Assembly: GCA_021464415.1 (NCBI GenBank)
Contig: CM038471.1
Location: 74,502,851-74,566,850 of the forward strand
Direction: 5' to 3'
DNA: 64,000 nucleotides
Source: Lonicera japonica
Lineage: Eukaryota; Streptophyta; Magnoliopsida; Dipsacales; Caprifoliaceae
Shown one piece after another: positions 12,601-24,104 of the stretch. The position numbers and the translations under genes are program-made. Under the pieces are notes generated by a model that saw nothing but the letters and a program-made list of their open reading frames with translations, was not told the origin of the DNA and ran no database searches. Numbering within the stretch: position 1 is the stretch's first letter; every line of letters starts with the position of its first letter.

Positions 12601-15600
12601 AGATACCAGGCTGTGACCGGGAAGTTTTAGTTCAATGGCCATAGATATGGCACATGTTACCAAGAAATCTTGTTTACAGATACAGTACTTGTATGTAATT
12701 CATCGTTACAGACAATTACCAAAAAAAATAGGGACAATAATTTTTTTTTTAAAAGTAAAAAGATTCACATCTTAATAATATTTGAAAATAGGGACCAGAT
12801 CTTAGGTACCGGTGGTTTTTTTTTTTATTAAAAAAAGCATAGGTCCCTTCAAGAAAGGGAAACGAAAAAGAAAGAGTTATTTACACTTTAGATCCTTAAA
12901 GTTCGATCTTATTTTTATTTTGGTCCATGAAATTCAACTTTTGTTAGTTCCATGCGTAAAGTTTGACCCCATTTATTTTATTCAAAAATTTAATCTTTCA
13001 CGTGTTTTTTGGATGAACAATAGCACATGCAACTAACGTTATCTGAAAATCTAAGTGACACATGTTATCTTCCGTGTAATAAACCAACGGCACGTTATAG
13101 TTTAAACCTAAGTAACAATAGGATTAAACTTTATGTAGAGAAAGGGCTAAAATTGAATTCGTTGACCGAAGTGAAAATATGGTCAACTTTAGGGGTAAAG
13201 TAAATAACTCAAAATGTAAATAAAATTTCAGCTGGTTGATGTAGCTAACTTTTTTGATATGCAGTGCCTCGATAGAATAAATTGTGAGCACGTTCTGGAG
13301 CCAAAGTGTGGAAAAATAGAGACCCCAAACTCAAAGTCGTTGAAAGGGGATGGTGCCTTTTACGAAGATAATCCCATTTCTATGGAAACATGGTGTCGAG
13401 TAATCTCCTCTCTTTTTAACTTTTATATTATATAATATATATATATATATATAGTCTCCCTTTAGAAAAAAATATTATTCTCTCTTAAAAAAAATTATTA
13501 TCACAATTTCTTTTTTCATTAAACTTGGTAAAAGTTGTTTTTAATAAATTTTATTAAAAAATTCTAAGTGTGTGTAAGATAATTATAAAAAAAATTATAA
13601 ATAAACAAAAATGTGCATATATATTAGATTATTTTTATTTTTTTTTGAAGAAGTTCAAGCCTTGAAAAACCAAGGCACTGTAGCGTTATTTTATTAAAAT
13701 AAAATGGTAAAGTGAGTCCGAAAAGCACAAACTCAGGAGCGCACAACGAAAAAGGAGGGGGATCTAACTCAGGGGCGCACAACAAAAAAGCCCATATTAT
13801 TATTACACTCACTTTTGGTTTAAATTTTTTGATGAAATTGTGTATATAGTATCTACTCATAAAATGATCGTTTCTACCAAATTTTATAAAAAGATTTATT
13901 TGTTTACCTTTTTAAATATTCAATTTTTTTTAAACCATTCTCTTTAAAGTGAACTGTTTGTATATACATATATTAATTAATGCTAATCCATTATCCATAC
14001 GATGTAGAGCTAAGTGTTTAAAAAGAAAATTTGAACTTATATTTTTGTGTTTTACCACAACTATATTATACTCCTGTTAGGAGGGTAATGTAGTATATAT
14101 GTAAAGGTATGTCGTCAAATCAGTATTTTCTTCCAATTCCACTTTGATCCCCCCAATTTATTGTTAGTAAATTTACGTCCCAATAAACCAACACAATCGG
14201 ACCATTAATATATCTTTTCAAGACATTGTGTTTGACGTGTATGATAAGTGATATAATTGAATAAAATTATCTTATTACGTGCATGTTCAGTAGTGGTTAA
14301 GATTGAATATCAAGGTATACTATTTATCATGTAGAGACCTCTTATCCATTAAAAAATATTAAACAATCACATTTAAAAGATGGAATTATTTTGATCTACA
14401 CTGATATAATTAAAAAGTTATAATTATCTAACAGTTTTATCTGATGCATAAAATACATGTATCCTATAAAAAAAATTATATTAAACGAGGGTCATGATAA
14501 TACACTTTCTCAATTTATCTCTAGTCTATCAGACATTCGCTCTCTTTTCATAATAATAGAACACATATATACTTTACAATATTCTTGACCACTTTCTCTC
14601 TTTTTCACAATTTATATTTACTAGAAATTATAGATCATAATGATAAGGAAAGCATACATTATAGAAAATTAATTGTTATTTTAAAAAATGTGACAATTAC
14701 TGGATAGTTAACGATGAAATGATTTTGAATGCCTTTACGTGAGTTCAAGTTTTTAACCAATCAAATATGCTCTCTTCAAAACGACATTAGAGTATGAATG
14801 GAAGTTAATTAACTACTTGTTTTTCTTTCTTGTTCTTTTTTTAAGGATGATACTGTTGTATTCATGTCGATGTGGGCTAAAGATAAGGCTGTTCAAAAAG
14901 CTCTTCATATTCATGAGGTATATGACTTTAACAAAAATAAAGTATTTGATTGGCATGATATTACCAAGACATCTCTTCTCAACCACTAAAGTTTTCAAGT
15001 CTTATTACCTCCATCCATCATATTTCAATCACAATTATGCCTATTTAGGGGTGTGCCAACGTGGTGACGAGTAGGTGCTATAGCCCCTACTCGATTTTTG
15101 GGATAAAAACATATATAGTGAAAATTAAAATTAGCACACATTGGATGATATTTTTTTTGAAATGCCACTACCTATTCTCATGTGATATTTTGTTTTGTTG
15201 ATCGATTTGCACGTGCATACATGATTAGAATCCCACATAGCTAGATTCCAAAATGTATGATTTTTTTCACTATGCATGAAACGCTTGAGAATGAGCAATG
15301 CTAAACAGCAGGAAAAAAATCCCAAAAATAACTTCAAATTCGTTTTTTGGTGTGGACTCTTTACCATTTCTCCTCAAATAGGGTTATATACAACTGTTGT
15401 AAGAATATATGAATATATATATATATATATATATAATGGTGCAAAGGAATAAATGATGACATATACATAGATCAAAAAATGCGTCTGACTAGTGACACAC
15501 CTTAGAAATTATTAGGCACTCCAAAACGGTAGTTAGAAATATTTTTCTATCATCTTTTGTAATGTTTTTATGTTATTAAATATTATTTTAAAGTGCTTAA

Positions 15601-18008
15601 TATTATTTTTTATAGAGTACAAATAATTATACCGTCAGATATTATTACTCATGTCACATATCCATTCTAATACATGTGGCATATCCCACATTGTGCCTTG
15701 CCTTTATTTGTGATGTTTGGCAGGGAACGATAAGGGAGTGGATATGGTGCAATTCAGACTTTGCCCATGAAAATAGTTCGAGTATATATTACTCATTCGA
15801 TATCCGAAGTAGTGTCAACTATCATCGAAACCTCACAAGTAAAAGATGTCGAGCCCTAATTTTTAGGTAAAATTAATAAACTCTCAAATATTTTGAAACG
15901 TATGATACAATAATCAATGCATTTTTGACATATTATTCGAGTTTAGCCCACCTTAACCAACTGTTGGTCTTGAATATTATGAAAGAAAAGAGAAAAGAAA
16001 AGGTTTGATTGAATATTCAGATGCCCAAATTACAATTACAGTCCTAACCCCAAGGTTTTGAGAAATTGGAAACCCAACTTGTACTTTCAAAGTTTACATA
16101 TATAAAGGTCCCTGTAAGAAAATAATAATAATATACACTACAAAAAGAAAATTATAAATTCAAGTGGCGGCTTCCATAGTACCTACGGCCCTGCCTTCTC
16201 TGTATATTTGGGGTTCGACCCACAAAAAATAAAAAATAAATAAGGGCACATAGTTTTAATTTTTACTCCTATTTAAATGGCATCAGTACTTGCTGCACCC
16301 AGATATATATAAGAGTCACCCCTTTCAATAAAGATAGTTTGTAAAAGCATTCTTTGAAGATTTAGGGCGCGTTTGATAACAATACAAAAAATGAAAAGAT
16401 AATAAAAGTAGTTGATTTTTGTGAAAAGTTGAAAAATAAGTTGAAACATGTGGAGAGATGTCTTCTTACCTTGTTACTTTTTCTATGAAGAATTTTTCTT
16501 TGGTAATTGAGGAACAAAAATTTTTCACAAAAAAAATATGAAAAATGTATGACATTTACTCATAAAATGAGTATGGCATGATTCAACTTATTTCTTAGCT
16601 TCTTGCCCAAATCAAGTATTTTTATTTTCTGTTTTTATGTTATTATCAAACAGAGCGTTAGAGTTTTTTTTATTTACTATTATTAAAAGAAGAAACACAA
16701 AGCACCTAATTAAATTTACGAAATGCCCTCACCTAAGGCAGTATAGTTAAAATTTGTGATTATCTTATACTGCTATACATCATTAATGCTATTCTAATTT
16801 CTTAATTTGGTTAATCATAAGGTGTGCATGATGCATGTGGCAACCCGCGGTTCATGTGAGCAAACTATTCTTACACTATAGAAGTTCAACTCTCACCAAA
16901 AACACTTGTGGTTAATACGAGTGTAGAAACTCAGTTACAAGGACAAAAAAAACACTTAATTAGCAAAATTGAGATTACTATTTCATAGTCAAATTATCAT
17001 TATTCAATTAGATATGACATTTTATCTCAACCAAATTAATTCTTTTCTTTTCTTTTCTTTTTGACAGTGGTGATCATGACTTGGTTTTTCCATATGTGGG
17101 CACAGAAAAGTGGATACGTTCCTTAAATTTGACTGTTAAAAATAATTGGGACCCATGGTTTGTAGGAAGTCAAGTGGCAGGGTTTGATCTTTACTCCATA
17201 ATACTTTTGTTTATCATTATTTTGGTTAATATCTTATATATATATATATATATAAATGTTACTTCAAATAACGATCATTATTTGAAGAATCATTTTGTTA
17301 TTATTAATTTTGAGATTGTTACGGTTGTCTCGATCTCTTGTACTTTCGTCTTATTAAAACTTAGTTACCTCCTCAATTTTGAAAATTCTACAAACGGAAG
17401 TATAACAAGCTAAATACAACAAGATAAATTAATTAATATGATGAACTAACTTTTATATTAATTTTTGTATGCAGATATACATCGACGTTTACACATAATG
17501 ACTACTCATTGATATTTGCAACTATAAAGGTAAAACATCTGCCACTAAAATTGATTTGGTTCGAGGTAAAATATTGTTTACTTTACTTTAAAAAATATAT
17601 TTGAGATATATATATATATCAAATACCTTTTTTTCCTTATATAAAATCCCTATATGGTAAGTGGTTTAAAAGACAGCCTATCACTTTTAGATTTAACTTT
17701 TTTGATAAAAAAAAAAAAAAAGTATTCATCTACTCTTTTAAATGATCGGTTTTTCAATTTTTAATTACAATCCATTTTAGAGTAAGCATGTGTATATAAT
17801 ATATAAGGGTTAAATGCCAAATAAATAAAAGTATATTTTGTGCTGTTTTAGTGCTTTATTTCAGATTAATTAATTGATCAGTAATTAAACTTAAAAATAA
17901 TTATATGTTTTTAATTCAATACAGGGAGCAGGTCATACCGCACCATCGTATAAACCTAAAGAGTGTTTAGCTATGGTCGAGAGGTGGTTTGCAGATTATC
18001 CCCTTTGA
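675..18008 (+). CDS. serine carboxypeptidase-like protein (SCPL, peptidase S10), exons 2-14, 5' partial
   Basis: Split gene for an alpha/beta-hydrolase of the plant SCPL family, secreted or vacuolar proteins acting as carboxypeptidases or glucose-ester acyltransferases. Exons read: 675-820, 2312-2385, 2905-3027, 3375-3477, 4278-4315, 5376-5477, 12232-12318 (or 9394-9480), 13265-13399, 14846-14917, 15724-15866, 17068-17181, 17475-17529, 17925-18008. All have AG/GT borders and compatible phases. With the two bases owed by exon 1 they sum to 426 codons with no stop, fitting a family total near 450-500. Landmarks: GGPGCS (exon 2), [11 protein letters not shown] (exon 4), GVSYSG with the nucleophile Ser (exon 5), IGNPLTD (exon 7), SGDHD with the catalytic Asp (exon 12), GAGHTAP with the catalytic His (exon 14). 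Oddities: the residue before the catalytic Ser is Val, not Asp/Glu; exon 8 is duplicated; the introns are full of transposons. Clade I is likely but the substrate is unknown. Expression is not shown. Confidence 0.85.
2470..2840. mobile_element. DNA-transposon-like fragment in SCPL intron 3
   Basis: The stretch repeats short motifs of the kind gtgacgaaa / tttcgtcac in both orientations (around 2495-2515, 2545-2570, 2745-2770 and 2790-2810). This pattern is common in decayed plant DNA transposons. I could not fix terminal repeats or a target duplication, so the class and both ends are uncertain. Confidence 0.35.
3657..4181. mobile_element. hAT-like non-autonomous element in SCPL intron 5
   Basis: The 525-bp unit begins TAGGGTGGGCA and ends GCCCACCCCTA, which are terminal inverted repeats of a common plant hAT type. 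It is flanked by imperfect 8-bp direct repeats, GACCAAAT on the left and AACCAAAC on the right (6 of 8 match), as expected of a decayed hAT target duplication. The interior is rich in alternating ggattgg/ccaatcc motifs and has no coding capacity. It lies between SCPL exons 5 and 6. Confidence 0.75.
6027..6691 (-). repeat. copia 3' LTR (left copy)
   Basis: This 665-bp repeat matches 8251-8912. It holds three close inverted repeats of the type GTGCAAAA..TTTTGCAC near 6491, 6534 and 6582. Its right end has three extra A residues in the terminal GAGCAAA run compared with the other LTR. Confidence 0.88.
6851..7414 (-). pseudogene. copia protease and pre-integrase remnant
   Basis: Read on the - strand, 7414-7139 shows the retropepsin region with [11 protein letters not shown], where the catalytic Asp is kept but the usual D-S/T-G triplet reads D-C-G. 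After in-frame stops, 7075-6851 shows the start of a GAG-pre-integrase domain ([11 protein letters not shown] and [11 protein letters not shown]). No integrase core follows. Instead the frame runs into non-matching sequence and the left LTR. It is a relic without a usable enzyme. Confidence 0.75.
7420..8236 (-). pseudogene. copia gag remnant with CCHC zinc knuckle
   Basis: On the - strand the frame begins near 8215 with [18 protein letters not shown], typical of the start of copia Gag. A stop follows at about 8024-8026 and the frame continues in 8017-7646 ([26 protein letters not shown]). After further stops, a nucleocapsid knuckle [14 protein letters not shown] is read near 7530-7490. The order and spacing fit copia Gag. 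At least two stops prevent a full-length product. Confidence 0.8.
8237..8248 (-). other. copia primer-binding site (initiator-Met type, degenerate)
   Basis: On the - strand, two bases after the 5' LTR, the sequence reads TAATATCAGAGC. The usual plant copia site complementary to initiator-Met tRNA is TGGTATCAGAGC, so two of the twelve bases have changed. The position directly after the LTR supports the call and fixes the orientation of the element. Confidence 0.75.
8251..8912 (-). repeat. copia 5' LTR (right copy)
   Basis: This 662-bp repeat is nearly identical to 6027-6691 and carries the same three GTGCAAAA..TTTTGCAC-type hairpins. It is followed on the + strand by host sequence CGATTTCATAAC, which is also found in the uninterrupted copy B at about 11755. 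Confidence 0.88.
9394..9480 (+). pseudogene. SCPL exon 8, copy A (alternative or dead exon)
   Basis: An 87-base exon with intact TTTTTTCAG acceptor and GTGAGC donor encoding 29 residues in the same phase as copy B. It reads CLGDY and NAFRQND. The position matching the Cys of copy B (NAFCHND) is Arg, so a Cys that is conserved in the SCPL linker region is lost. Using both exons together would keep the frame but add 29 residues. Which copy is spliced in cannot be told from sequence; copy B fits the family better. Confidence 0.7.
9764..10490. other. AT-rich intronic DNA between the exon-8 copies
   Basis: The stretch is rich in atatat runs (about 9960-10210) and has no recognisable gene. It separates copy A of the duplicated segment from the gag-like relic at 10.5 kb and is probably mostly transposon-derived. 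Confidence 0.5.
10494..11212 (+). pseudogene. Transposase_28 / 'putative gypsy type transposon' gag-like relic
   Basis: Three open pieces in different + frames look like the N-terminal protein of a large plant retroelement family annotated as 'putative gypsy type transposon' (Pfam Transposase_28). They show [21 protein letters not shown] near 10815-10880, [11 protein letters not shown] in a shifted frame near 10950, and [16 protein letters not shown] near 11085-11135. At least two frameshifts and an in-frame stop break it. It sits inside SCPL intron 8 between the duplicated exon-8 segments. Family identity is from remembered motif similarity and should be confirmed by profile search. Confidence 0.6.
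11542..12600 (+). repeat. duplicated SCPL exon-8 segment, copy B (uninterrupted)
   Basis: A 1.06-kb match to 5820-6026 plus 8913-9763. It carries exon 8 (12232-12318) with the conserved Cys. It has no copia insertion, which shows that the insertion in copy A came after the duplication, unless B lost the element precisely. The match ends at about 12600, after which the two copies diverge abruptly. Confidence 0.85.
12232..12318 (+). CDS. SCPL exon 8, copy B (preferred exon)
   Basis: An 87-base exon with acceptor TTCTTCAG and donor GTGAGC. It encodes [14 protein letters not shown] and ends ITK, leading directly into exon 9 ([15 protein letters not shown]). The three Cys of this linker match the family spacing. 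It is preferred over copy A because copy A lost the middle Cys. Confidence 0.8.
12601..13264. other. SCPL intron 8, repeat-derived DNA
   Basis: Contains phrases typical of decayed plant DNA transposons (for example acactttagatcc, ggtccatgaaattcaa and atggtcaactttaggggt in opposite orientations between about 12870 and 13200). No clear terminal repeats or coding frame are seen. Confidence 0.4.
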
Positions 18009-18136
18009 TAAATAATATTTTAGCGGTGTTTGTTGATTATCCCTTTTAATTTTTTGGAACTAGAAATTCCATTAATAATATTTTGGCAGTGCCAAAATTA
18101 TTAATATATGTTGTAAGGTCAACAAATCTTAAAATA
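15971..18136 (+). repeat. segmental duplication, copy 1: SCPL 3' end (exons 12-14 and introns)
   Basis: This stretch matches 25337-27296. The similarity covers intron 11, exon 12, intron 12, exon 13, intron 13, exon 14 and about 130 bp of 3' flank, and ends abruptly at aacaaatcttaaaataa. The copies lie in the same orientation with the Athila-like element between them. Copy 1 belongs to the open gene, copy 2 is broken. Confidence 0.88.
16365..16657. mobile_element. PIF/Harbinger-like MITE with TTA target duplication
   Basis: A 293-bp element in SCPL intron 11 with TTA on both sides (16362-16364 and 16658-16660). The ends contain GTTTGATAA in opposite orientations, and the inverted similarity extends well inside: gataacaatac..gaaaag against the complement of the right end, and the shared aaataagttgaa core. 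A long foldback structure is therefore likely. Related copies lie at 25571-25690, 25893-26080 and 56070-56288. Confidence 0.7.
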
Positions 18137-18139
18137 AGA

Positions 18140-19744
18140 TGTCTTAATATATGCCAAAAATTTGTTGTGAATGTTTTAAATACTCGCAAGTGCACGAATC
18201 GAATACTAGTATAGCTTAGGCAAGTGCGAGGTCGAACCCTAAGGACTTAACGGATGGAACGTACGTATCTCTCTCACTAATTCTAATTAATTCCTAATCT
18301 AGCTTATAAATTGAATGGGATGATTTATTAACTAAGAATACGAATAAAATAATAAACTAATAAACATACTAATGAAATAATCAATTAATAAAATACTAGG
18401 GTGGCGGAGTCATATATTTGATATCATGTTCCTAGTATTCATGCCCAGCAAACTCTACTCTCTGTTTCGCACTAATTTGGTCTCTCGACTTTATTAGATG
18501 CGGAAAATAAATTCAATTAAGTCCAATTAAATTATAAAATTCAAGTGTTAATTCTTCTACAGCCAAACAAATGTATAAAATCAAAACACTCGCTATATCC
18601 GTCAAAACACACCCTATATCCGCTCTCAACAAATCATAAGGTGAATCCAACAAAAAATAATGAGAATCTAATTTTATTTTTTATCAATTAAAATAGGCAT
18701 TCAGTAGGAAAAAATATTTTTAGCATTAAAGCATTAAATTGGTAGAGTCAATTGGCATGAATACGTGCAAGAGAATCAATCAAATATACTCATCCTCAAC
18801 CCTAGAAAATAACCTAGCCTAGCATGCTCTCAATTAAAATAAAATATATAATTGAATAATGCATAATTGAATAAATCAAATACTTACTTGGTACGCGCAA
18901 ATAAATTGAAGAACAAAAGAATGATTCTGAATTAATTGAGTTGATCCACAAAGCAAGAACAGTACTCGGCAATCCAAAAAAAAGAAAAAATAAAGAAACT
19001 ATCTTCACACACGTGCACAAGAAGAATAGAAGAAGAAAGAAAAAAGAATATATGCGGTTGTGTTTTTATCGAACGGGTAAAAAGAAAGATAAAGTAAAAT
19101 AATAATAAATAAATAAAGGTTGCTGTGCCTCGATAACTGTGCAAGAGGAAAATTAAATAAATTGTGACCGCTGCTGTTTATCGAAAAGCAAGAAAGAAAA
19201 GAAAGGAAAAAAAAATAAAAGTAAAGGCTCTCCCAATTTGATTGCTCGGCTGCTATTTATAATGGAGATGATGAATGAGCTGCTGGGCTTTATTAATGAA
19301 TGGGCTGCTGCATGAGACATGGGCTTGGGTTGGCATCAATGAACAAGGTTGAGCTTTGTTTAATAAATGGGCTGGTGCTACATATTGGGCCGAATTTGAA
19401 ATTAATTGATGGGCTCGCCGGAATTAATCAATTCAATGCACTGATCGTATTTCGGCCATAACTTTGCGCTCCGAACTCCGATTGATGCAAGGTTTTCGCT
19501 TACGCGTAACTAACTCAAAGGTCTAAAACTTTTGTTTCTGGAGATTTCTTCAAATTAAATACGGATTAATGTCAAAAGTTTATTGAACTTAGGCCTTACG
19601 CGTAGCCATTTTTTCCTTCAATTGCAAACTTCTCGATTTAATTCCAAATACCTGAAAAGCTCCAAAAACACAACAAACGTAATAATATATGCTCTTCAAG
19701 ATATATATTAGTGCCCTAAATTGTACCATTTTCTTGGCACATCA
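18140..19744 (-). repeat. Athila-like 3' LTR
   Basis: On the - strand the LTR starts TGATGTGCCAAG right after a polypurine tract and ends close to 18140 (or about 18164, where the + strand reads TGTTGTGAATG). The block gcaagtgcacgaatcg near 18187 and gaggtcgaaccctaaggac near 18227 are wording common near LTR ends of this plant lineage. The exact outer border is ambiguous because the 5' LTR is absent and no target duplication can be checked. Confidence 0.65.
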
Positions 19745-19756
19745 AATTCCCCCAAC
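19745..19756 (-). other. Athila-like polypurine tract
   Basis: On the - strand GTTGGGGGAATT lies directly before the TG start of the 3' LTR. This is the expected place and composition of a plus-strand primer. It supports the LTR border at 19744. Confidence 0.6.
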
Positions 19757-21540
19757 TTATACTTTGCTAGTCCTCGAGCAAAGCAAAAGTCTTAAAATAA
19801 ATTCCTTTATTAACCCCAAGATTCCCCCAAAAGGACGAGTGAAGTCTCGTGATGGTTTGCAGTGAATATACCAACAAAATTTGAATGCAACGGTTCTTTC
19901 TAAAAATTATTCCCCTTCTTTCACAAGTGCAAATAACTCAACAAAGACATCAAAACACCCACAAGTTAGGTAATGTGACACACACAACATCAAAGTTCTC
20001 TAACTAGCAAGACTAATAAGAGTATTTATTTCTCTTCAATATCATTATGTGTGTGAATTGACAACAACATAACATCATTGATATCTAAATAAGCAAAACT
20101 TGCAAATCCCATTCAAACTATACTTTGACTCAACTCCTCACATGGCATACACTCAACAAATGAAAAACTCAAGAATATGGTGTAATTTCACTCATTACAT
20201 GCGGGCTATAAAGATTAAATGTATTCAAATTCAAATGCCTCTCACATGTATACATGAAAAACGTTGTAAATGAAAGAATAAGAGTCTCATGAAAGGATAA
20301 ATCCCACTAGAAAAGTGAAATGCATAAATGGATCCCCTCCACCACTCTCACCTCAAAACCATATTCCAAAGGATCTTTAGGACTTTTTAAGATTGTAACG
20401 TAAGGCTTTAGGCAAGGGCTAATCAAATGAAGGGGTATATAGGGGATTCAAAAATCTAAGAAATACATTGAGATATAAAATTAACACTCTGGGCTAAATT
20501 TGACTTTATTCGAGCTTTTCTTTTGCTTTTTTTTTCATTCATTATTCTCATTTTTTTTTCTTCATTCTTTTTCTTTTTTTTTCAAGCTCACTTTCTACTA
20601 TTGCCCGTATATAGAATAGATAATCTCAACATATTCTTAGATAAAAGGGTAGGCTGTAAATATGATTTACAATCCTAATTGGAGTAGGGTAAGGATATTG
20701 GGCTACCAAAAAAATGATATATAAGGCTCAAAGGGGTGACTAGCGATACATATGTAAGGGTAGGATTAGGCTATATATAGGTTGTCAAAGATGGCCTAAA
20801 TCACTTCCTAAGGTTTATAGTTCTTTAGTTCAAGTAATATCAAGAATCTTTAAAAGAATTGCATTTCATGGACGTACATTTTTAGTGTTCAATCAAAACA
20901 AAGAATAATGAGACTACTCAACGAGATATGCTTTTCAAAAATTAAGAGTTGATGTAAAAACCCATAAATAGGAAGATTGGCTCAAATACTCACGGGTTAT
21001 TTAGTCTCCACATTTATGTTCTTCAAGAATTTTTAGTTATGCCCACTCTTCCATCTAGTCATGCATAAGTTGTCATATGTGCTCAAATATAATGATGATC
21101 GGAAATCATGAAATTTCTCTTAATAATGATAGTAGGAGAACTAAGCATGCACATGTAAAGTATTAAGACAAATGCGTCATCGTTATCACACCGGCTAAAC
21201 AAAGGAAAACTCAATATCAATCCAAGAACCATTGCATTTCTTTTTTCAAATATTTTTTTTTAAAAAAAAGTTTGTTCAAATTCAAACAAAGTGCAACATG
21301 TGAAGTGCGTGAAATGATAAGGCAATTAAATCCCACCCCCCAACTGGAATCTTACATTGTCCTCAATGTACAAAGACAAGTAAATAAGAAAGAAAAAGAT
21401 ATCACCTGAAAACAATGGAGCTCAACGAAAAATATAAATCTGCACTTTTGTTAGAAAAAGAACAAAGAAAAGCAAAATAGAAAATCCAAATATACAATAT
21501 TATACATAATAATATGCATGAATCACGGCCCTAAAAAAAA
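19757..21540 (-). other. non-coding tail between integrase and 3' LTR of the Athila-like element
   Basis: About 1.8 kb follow the integrase frame on the - strand. I see no envelope-like frame; short pyrimidine- and AT-rich runs dominate (for example around 20520-20580 and 21240-21265). In complete Athila elements this region can hold an extra ORF; here none survives. Confidence 0.55.
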
Positions 21541-22658
21541 TCAACCCCGATAAACGGGATCCTCCAGAAGCATAACTTCAACTTCTGGGTTTTCTAACTC
21601 CAAAAGTGACTTCAAACGATGGCCATTCACTTTAAACACACTGTCATCTTTGGGATTCTGAATCTCAATGGCCCCATGAGGATAAACCTGTTGGACTATG
21701 AAAGGACCGGACCATCTGGATTTTAACTTTCCTGGGAACAGATGTAGGCGAGAATTATAAAGAAGGACTTTTTGACCATGGTGAAAGGATTTTCTAAGAA
21801 TCTTCTGATCATGCACCCTTTTCATCCTTTCTTTGTATGACTTTGCACAATCATAAGCATCATTCCTTATTTCTTCCAGCTCAGTAATTTGGAGCTTTCT
21901 ATGAGTTCCTGCCTGGTCAACATCAAAATTAAGCTATCTAACAGCCCAAAAAGCTCTATGCTCTAACTCAACAGGCAAGTGACATGCCTTACCATATACC
22001 AAACGGTAAGGAGACATTCCAATAGGAGTTTTGTATGCAGTACGGTATGCCCATAAAGCATCTGTCAGCCGGACTAACCAATCTTTCCTATTAGGATTTA
22101 CTATATTTTTCAAGATATGCTTGATCTCCCTATTCGAAATTTCAGCATGTTCACTAGTTTCTGGATGGTACGCAGTCGACACTTTATGAATCACTCCATA
22201 CTTCTTCATTAGACTCTCAAATGGTCTATTGCAAAAGTGCGACCCCCATCACTAATGATAGCGCGGGGTGTACCAAAATGTGCAAGAATATTCTCTTTCA
22301 AAAATCGGACCACCACTTTGTGGTCATTTGTTCTGCACGCAATAGCCTCGACTCATTTTGACACATAATCAACGGCTACTAAGATATAGAGATTGTCAAA
22401 AGAGTTAGGAAAAGGTCCCATAAAATATATCCCCCACACATCAAAGATCTCTACTATCAGAATTGGATTAAGGGGCATCATACTTCGGCGCGTAAGACCA
22501 CCTAACTTCTGACATCTCTCACAAGCAACACAATAGGCATGGGCATCATGAAATAAGGAAGGCCAATAAAATCCGCACTGCAAAACCTTAGCAGTGGTTT
22601 TCTTTCCACTAAAATGGCCTCCACATGGTTGATCATGGCAAAAGGAGAGAACTTGCAT
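21541..22658 (-). pseudogene. Athila-like integrase (broken)
   Basis: On the - strand 22658-22353 starts in the HHCC zinc finger (CHDQPCGGHF and CVACERCQK) and enters the catalytic core. The first acidic residue of the DDE triad appears replaced by Tyr (WGIYFMGPF). A stop follows at 22350-22352, where the codon looks like TGG changed to TGA. The frame resumes through ISDGGSHF and ISNREIK with the other two acidic residues, stops again near 21931, and ends with the C-terminal domain in 21825-21541 ([22 protein letters not shown]). It is not functional as it stands. Confidence 0.82.
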
Positions 22659-22727
22659 TTGATCATCCTCAGGAACACATTTCCTAATTACCTGATCGGG
22701 ACAGTACTTGAAGAGATAGGGATCGTC

Positions 22728-23984
22728 CTAGTAAAAGTACTTCACCTCGGACAAAAATTTGTACTTATCTTGTTTCGACCAATGATTTGGCATTTCATGT
22801 GTGACAAGATAGTTCACGATATCTGTATACCAAGGTGATTGGGAAACATGCATAAGCTGCTCATCAGAAAATGTCTCAACTATGGGCAATGAATCACCAG
22901 AAAAATCAACTATGAGTCTAGAGAGGTGGTCTGCTACAACATTCTCAGCTCCTTTCTTATCTCTAATCTCTAAATCAAACTCTTGTAGCAACAAGACCCA
23001 CCGAATCAGCCGCGACTTCGCATTTTTCTTGGAAAGCAGATATTTCAAAGCGGCGTGATCTGAATAGACAAGGACCTTAGATCCTAAGAGATAGGACCTA
23101 AACTTGTCTAGAGCAAATACGACTACTAGCAACTCTTTTGCTGTGGTGGAGTAATGAAGCTGAGCATCGTTTAAAGTCCTGCTTGCATAATAAATCACAT
23201 GAGGAACTTTATCAATTCTCTGACCTAGAACAGCCCCAACTGCATAATCAGAGGCATCACACATGATCTCGAATGAAAGGTTCCAGTCAGGGAACCGAAT
23301 GATGGGTGCGGAGGTCAGAGCGGATTTCAATGTCTCGAAGGCTTTCAGGCATGCTTCATTGAACACAAATAAAGCGTCTTTAGCAAGAAGATTGCACAGA
23401 GGTCTAGCAATCTTGCTAAAATCTTTGATAAAACGCCTATAGAAACCAGCATGGCCTAAGAATAAGCCAATCTCCTTAACCGTCCGCGGGGGCGGCAGGT
23501 TGGAGATTAAATCTACTTTAGCCTTATCCACTTCAATTCCTTTTTCGGAGATGATATACCCAAGAACAATTCCTTTTTGTACCATAAAATGGCATTTCTC
23601 CCAGTTAAGTACGAGATTCTTCTCTTTACACCTCTCTAAGACTAGAGCTAGGTGTTCCAAGCATTCCTCAAAAGAAGACCCAAATACAGAAAAATCATCC
23701 ATGAAAACCTCTAAGAATCGCTCTACCATGTCAGAGAAAATAGAGACCATACACTGCTGAAAGGTAGCAGGTGAATTGCATAGCCCGAAAGGCATGCGTC
23801 GGTAGGCGAATGTACCAAAAGGGCACGTGAATGTTGTCTTCTCTTGATCAGATGGATCCACTAGAATCTGGTTATAGCCGGAATAACCATCCAAAAAACA
23901 GTAGTAAGCATGGTCGGCTAACCTTTCCAGCATTTGGTCAATGTAAGAAAGGGGAAAGTGATCATTCCTAGTCATTGAATTCAA
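22728..23984 (-). pseudogene. Athila-like reverse transcriptase and RNase H
   Basis: The longest open frame of the element, 418 codons on the - strand. It covers most of the reverse transcriptase ([13 protein letters not shown], then [10 protein letters not shown] with the paired catalytic Asp), the connection ([12 protein letters not shown]) and RNase H ([27 protein letters not shown]). The start of the RT domain lies before 23984 and is cut off by a stop at about 23985-23987, where CGA seems to have become TGA. It copies element RNA into DNA in a complete family member. Here it lacks gag and protease and is interrupted, so it is scored as a relic. Confidence 0.85.
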
Positions 23985-24104
23985 CTTTCAGTAGTCAATA
24001 CAAACACGCCATCCCGTCTGAACACGAGATGGAACTAACTCATTATGCTCATTGGCTACCACTGTAATTCCTGACTTCTTAGGAACTACTTGCACAGGGC
24101 TCAC

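Noticed and set aside
12812..13036. 74-codon Lys/Phe-rich frame
   Set aside because: Arises from poly-T/poly-A and decayed transposon sequence in SCPL intron 8.
13624..13860. 78-codon - frame with doubled LLCAPEL / LCAPEF
   Set aside because: A short internal DNA repeat in SCPL intron 9 makes the peptide repeat. No family known to me and no start context.
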